Source: Liriodendron chinense (taxonomy: Eukaryota; Streptophyta; Magnoliopsida; Magnoliales; Magnoliaceae). Taken from it: DNA of 64,000 nt. Where the stretch lies: NCBI GenBank assembly GCA_003013855.2, contig ML058343.1, forward strand, positions 1,674,001 through 1,738,000, given 5' to 3'. Made by a program: the position numbers and the translations under genes. Below are positions 60,061-64,000 of the stretch, piece by piece; the first letter of the stretch is position 1; each line of letters begins with the position of its first letter. Below the pieces are notes generated by a model. It had not been told where the DNA came from and ran no database searches. It was given only the letters and a program-made list of their open reading frames with translations.

Positions 60061-60295
60061 ATTATTTAAAAGCTGTCAAGCTTGTACAAAGGCCTTTTGT
60101 GCCCATATAAGGCTTTTTACACCCATATTGATCTAATTAAAGAAGGATACATCCTCCTCTTATCTAAATCAACAAGAAGGGTTCCTACCCCACTTCCTCA
60201 ATTTTCTTTTATGTTCAGTAGCCCTTATTCCTAGAGAATACGAGACCCTAAGGAAAATGTATGACGTTTTCCTGCTGAATCCTTTGTCCGTAAGA

Positions 60296-60470
60296 GATGC
60301 AAAGTCAAAAGACTTGGTTAACAGCATAAGTTGTTCAGGGGAGGAAAAAGTTAACCATGACATCCCCTAACCAAGCGCAGTATGATGCAAAGTCAAAAGA
60401 CTTAGTTGACAGCATAAGTTGTTCAGGAGAGGAAAAAGTTAACTATGACATCCCCCAACCAGGCGTAGTC
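60296..60470. repeat. 88-bp tandem repeat, two copies
   Basis: 'gatgcaaagtcaaaagactt' starts at 60296 and 60384. Both copies continue with 'acagcataagttgttcagg' and 'gaggaaaaagttaacYatgac'. It lies between gypsy pol and the antisense gene. Confidence 0.9.
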
Positions 60471-60710
60471 TGCTAAGACGGATTGACTAAATGCAACATG
60501 CGTAATTCGCTAGACGGATTCACTGGAGGAGCATTACTTGCTCGGTATGAATTAGGCATTATCTGCTCAGCATAAAGAAGAAAATGAGTTGTACAAATTA
60601 TTAAAATTACTCGACATTCAAGAAAAATTTTTATATTTCAAAAATGCCTTAAAGGCATTATAGACAATGATATATCATAAGAAAAGAAAAAAAAAGAAGA
60701 AGAATGGCAG

Positions 60711-63180
60711 TTACTCTATGAATGTATGTTCGTTAACAGTCGGAGACTCGATATCTTTAGCGGGTGCGACTGGTTCGGAAGATATAACTGCAGGAGGTTC
60801 AAGCTCCATTGCCGCATAATCCTTCGTAACTTCTTCCCCAACATCTGGAACTTCAGTCAATACGACCATTTCTTCCTTCGCCTTACCTGCATTCTCCTCT
60901 GCGAAAATATTCGCCTTGACGTCATCGAATTTCGATAAGTCCAGAGCGGGGAACATTCTAGCGAAGGTTTTGAGGGCCTGACTCTGAGCAGAGCTGTATA
61001 ATCGAACCTGATCCTCATGAAGAAATGTTGAGGATTTGAAGGCATCAACGGCTCGCTCCCCTTCGCCTCGGAGTTTTTCTTCAAATTCAGCTTCCTTCGT
61101 CTATAGCCTACTCTCAAATTCAGTCTTCTTTACCTAAAGACTATCCACCTTCACCTCCAGTAAGGTCTTCTTTTTTACCGCCTCTTCTTTCTCCTTCACC
61201 AATCGAAGGTTCTCCGCCTCTGACTTTTCGGCATGAGCTCAGAAGTCTTGAGCGAAAACCATTAACCACTCCATGTCCGCTTCCAGCTCCTTCGCCTCTA
61301 ACACATTGATGACCCTAGTTTTCCCACAAGAGGAAGTTTAGTAACATTTGCTCTCTCCAGTGCCTTCTTTGTTTCTTCCTCCGAGCTAGCTATCTTTTGA
61401 TCTTTTTCGATCATAATTCGCTGGGCTTCAAAAATATCCCTCTGAGCCTTGAAGTTTGCGTCCAAGGCTTGGAAATAAAAATAAAAAGAGTTAAAAGGAG
61501 CAGCAAGAAGATCTTCATCTGAGTGGATAAGCATATTTAGTTACTTGACAGCCAGCACTCCCGCAAAAGCGATGTTGTCCTTTGGAGGAAGCACCTTGGT
61601 CGGTTCGAGGTGCTCACTCCCAACTTGCTCGATCATGAATTGGTAGAGATGCCATAAATGATCCAGGACCGAGTAACACTTGACCCCACTAGAAGTGGCA
61701 ATCCCTTGATCGGACGAGGGCCTAACTGTAGAAGGACCAGCAGGGGGCCTACCAAACCCCTGAGCGAATACGATCTCCCTGGCCTGAGGAGCCCTAGAAG
61801 ATTGGGCCTTAGTTAGGACCAAAGATGCTGAGGAAGGCTGTGCTAAAGATTGTGGTTGCTGAGCTAAAGGCTACTAGGGACGTAACACGATCGCAGTAGG
61901 CTGAGGAGACCCACTAGCAAGTAATGGCATCAAAGTCAAGGTAGTGGACGATCTCCCCTTTGACTTCCTCATCTTCTGAGTTTTTTTTTTTTTTTTTTTT
62001 TCCAAAGGAGGAATCATATCAACAATGGACCTCTTCCGGTTTCCTTCTCCAGATGTTATCTTTGTAAATAAAAAAATAATAAAAGATCAGATTCTGTTTG
62101 ACAAGAGGTAAAGTGAAACGATAAAGACCAAGTTTGTGAAAGTCACTAGGAATGAGCCCGCTTGATCTCAGAGAATCGTAATCAAGAAGGACTTTAATGT
62201 CCCGATGGTGCTCAAGTACTCTTTGGGTTACGACCAACTTCTCTTGGATTGCCCCCTAAAGTTTGTCTTCTGAGGAGAATCCATCGCAAAAAAGATCGAA
62301 AAGATCAGTCCTCGAAATTTATTGCACGGCATAAAGGAAAGATGTGAAATTTAATACAAAAGATTTAAAGGTTTTTCAGGACTCTGAACTTTAAGTAGGG
62401 CCCGAGGCATGTTCCCCTGACCCAGAACATCCTCTGTCTCGAGTGTTTTCCAAGCACTCGAGGCAAAAAATAACTTATCCACCCACTGCTTATTGCCGGA
62501 TGGATTGCCAACAATGAAGTTCGGCCCATGACAAAAATTTAGATAGTACAAGCCATTATACGCAGGGTTCTTCTTCATAACATCTTCACAAAATCATCGG
62601 GGGTTAGATCCCTAATGTTCTCCTTTTTCCAAAGTACATATGTGATGTATATCACCCTCTAGTTATTCTAAGAGAGTTGTCCGGGTGCGATTCGATATCG
62701 GATCAATATCTCCCTTGCCAAAGGCTGTAACGGAAGCCTAAAATCGACTTTAAAAAGGTATTTATAAATCGCTACTTCACCTATGATAGGATCACTTGGA
62801 CTTTCGCTTGGACGAGGAAGAAGGATGGAAACAGATCTTGAATGCTATATTTTCGGTGAATGTGCTCCAATTTCCTTTAGTTAAGTTTAGAGAGGAAGAA
62901 ATCAATGGAATATCTATCAGTCGGAATTCTCTATGCCGGAATGTTAGAACAATAATATTTAGAACGATCTCCTAATGGCTCTATTGCCTTCGACTCAAAA
63001 GTCCGGGCAACACGTCTAGAAACTCTAGCATGAATGCGGAAGAAGGAAACAAAGAGAAAGATATTAATCTTTGTGAGAAAAGAGGTAGATGATACCTCAG
63101 GAAAATGATAGATTGAAGGGTTTGAAGCTTTAAGGCAAGTTGCAGCAATCTCAGGTTTTGAAGGAAGAAGAAACTGCAAG
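60711..63180 (-). pseudogene. antisense gene of the Tat-lineage gypsy element
   Basis: Minus-strand fragments in changing frames. Upstream (62740-62350) comes a domain resembling the Pfam 'putative gypsy type transposon' family: LPLQPLAREILIRYRIAPGQLS, RVIYITYVLW, NPAYNGLYYLNF, GNKQWVDKLFFASSAWKT. A middle part follows (SLRSSGLIPSDFHKLGLYRF, 62237-62019). The C-terminal part is Lys/Glu-rich and coiled-coil-like (61534 to 61090), then an acidic tail (60956-60711: FPALDLSKFDDVKANIF). Function is unknown. Several plant Tat elements carry antisense genes 3' of pol. Stops and frameshifts show it is dead here. The first 80 residues (63179-62931) may be leader or unrelated. Confidence 0.65.
61981..62000. 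repeat. poly(T) run inside the antisense gene
   Basis: About 20 T interrupt the antisense frame, reading as a Lys run on the minus strand. Confidence 0.8.
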
Positions 63181-64000
63181 CATTAGGGTTTTTCCATATG
63201 TAGATTAAAAAGGAAAAGTGATATTTATAAGCAATGATGACGAATCATTCCCTCTCCAGTAGGTTTGATGCATGGCGTCTCGTCGCTCGTTTGAAGTCTG
63301 CGAAATGACACGCCTCATTAAGGCACTGCAGCGTTTTTGTACGAAAAAGAATTATTGCAACGTTTCGCTTTGCACCTATTTGATGCGGCATTTAATGATG
63401 CGGCTCTTTAAAGGCAGTGCATAATCTGACTGTTGTTTCGAGAAATGCCGAGGACACATAATAAAGTTTTGAGCCCAGATTAACTGACCACAAAACTTGG
63501 AAGGCTTCTGTTATGGGTAAATTTCAAAGATGTCCTTGGATGCCAACGTGGAGGATTCACGACCATTAATCTGTAGCTCACTTAAGCCATACAATCCTGA
63601 GCATTAAATGATGTTGCAAGAAAAATACCGAGCCCCCAGCTCGACCTCAAAAAGACCGCCCGGGTCGACAAGGCAAGAAAGCTATCGAAGACTTATCCTT
63701 GTGATATTTTTTAGAACATCTCCTTAGTGTAATATAATATTCAAAGAAGACACTCCTCTGAGCGTTCTCGACAATTTGAGCAATTGACAGACTATAAGTC
63801 CTCAGTCTTTGGAGTTTTTTGCCGATTACTTGAAGAACACTCATTGTATCTGAGTAGCTAAGACTGTTGACCTCGAGGGCTCAGTATATTAAAATATACA
63901 GAGGAAAGTAGTCTGTGATCAAATGGAGATAACTCCAGATCCCGGGATATTCGGATCCTCAGCGCGTAAATCAAAGATTTTCTTCAAATTCCTCCCAATT
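63181..64000. other. 3' part of the gypsy element or flank, unresolved
   Basis: No coding sequence recognised. The stretch 'cgagcccccagctcgacctc' at about 63628 has the look of sequence close to an LTR boundary, but no partner LTR is in the window. Confidence 0.3.

Overview
The window looks like nuclear DNA of a flowering plant. It has three ordinary plant genes in about 64 kb, GT-AG introns up to 7 kb long, and many LTR retrotransposons, MITEs and SINEs. A recurrent AT-balanced foldback repeat (phrases such as 'caccatgatgtttgtg', 'ggtgggccc', 'tccatccat', 'ctcaagtgg') is the kind abundant in magnoliid genomes. Placing the source in or near the magnoliids is an inference, not something shown here.

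Layout. 1-3.0 kb: a non-autonomous Ty1/copia element on the minus strand, with gag and protease remnants, one full and one truncated LTR. 3.0-8.1 kb: a SINE, a minisatellite and a decayed MULE reading frame carrying five 123-bp repeats; a second small copia relative (5307-6944, target duplication AAACA) splits it. 8.1-10.8 kb: foldback repeats and non-coding DNA. 10.9-33 kb: one gene on the plus strand, a CIPK8-type CBL-interacting protein kinase (443 codons, 14 coding exons, 13 phase-0 introns). Its introns hold a hAT-type MITE, a 1.2-kb TIR element, a 4-kb copia element, a 960-bp solo LTR, a 396-bp TRIM and smaller MITEs. 33-43 kb: intergenic DNA made largely of foldback MITEs, a SINE and two local duplications. 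43.1-44.7 kb: an intronless P-class PPR gene (minus). 45.6-49.6 kb: an EBF1/2-type F-box/LRR gene (minus) with a tiny first coding exon, a (GA)n tract in the 5' leader and a T-run-rich 3' region. 49.8-57.3 kb: very AT-rich DNA with two collinear copies of a 2.6-3.5 kb non-coding unit, separated by a copia 3' fragment. 58.5-64 kb: a decayed Tat-lineage Ty3/gypsy element with pol on the plus strand and a degenerate antisense gene.

The three genes are unrelated in pathway: CBL-CIPK calcium signalling, organelle RNA metabolism and ethylene signalling. No operon-like logic applies. The most interesting material is the transposable-element architecture. I found no convincing entirely new system. 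The best candidates for undescribed entities are the gag-PR-only copia family with its rearranged small derivative, the repeat-bearing MULE reading frame, and the large duplicated AT-rich unit.
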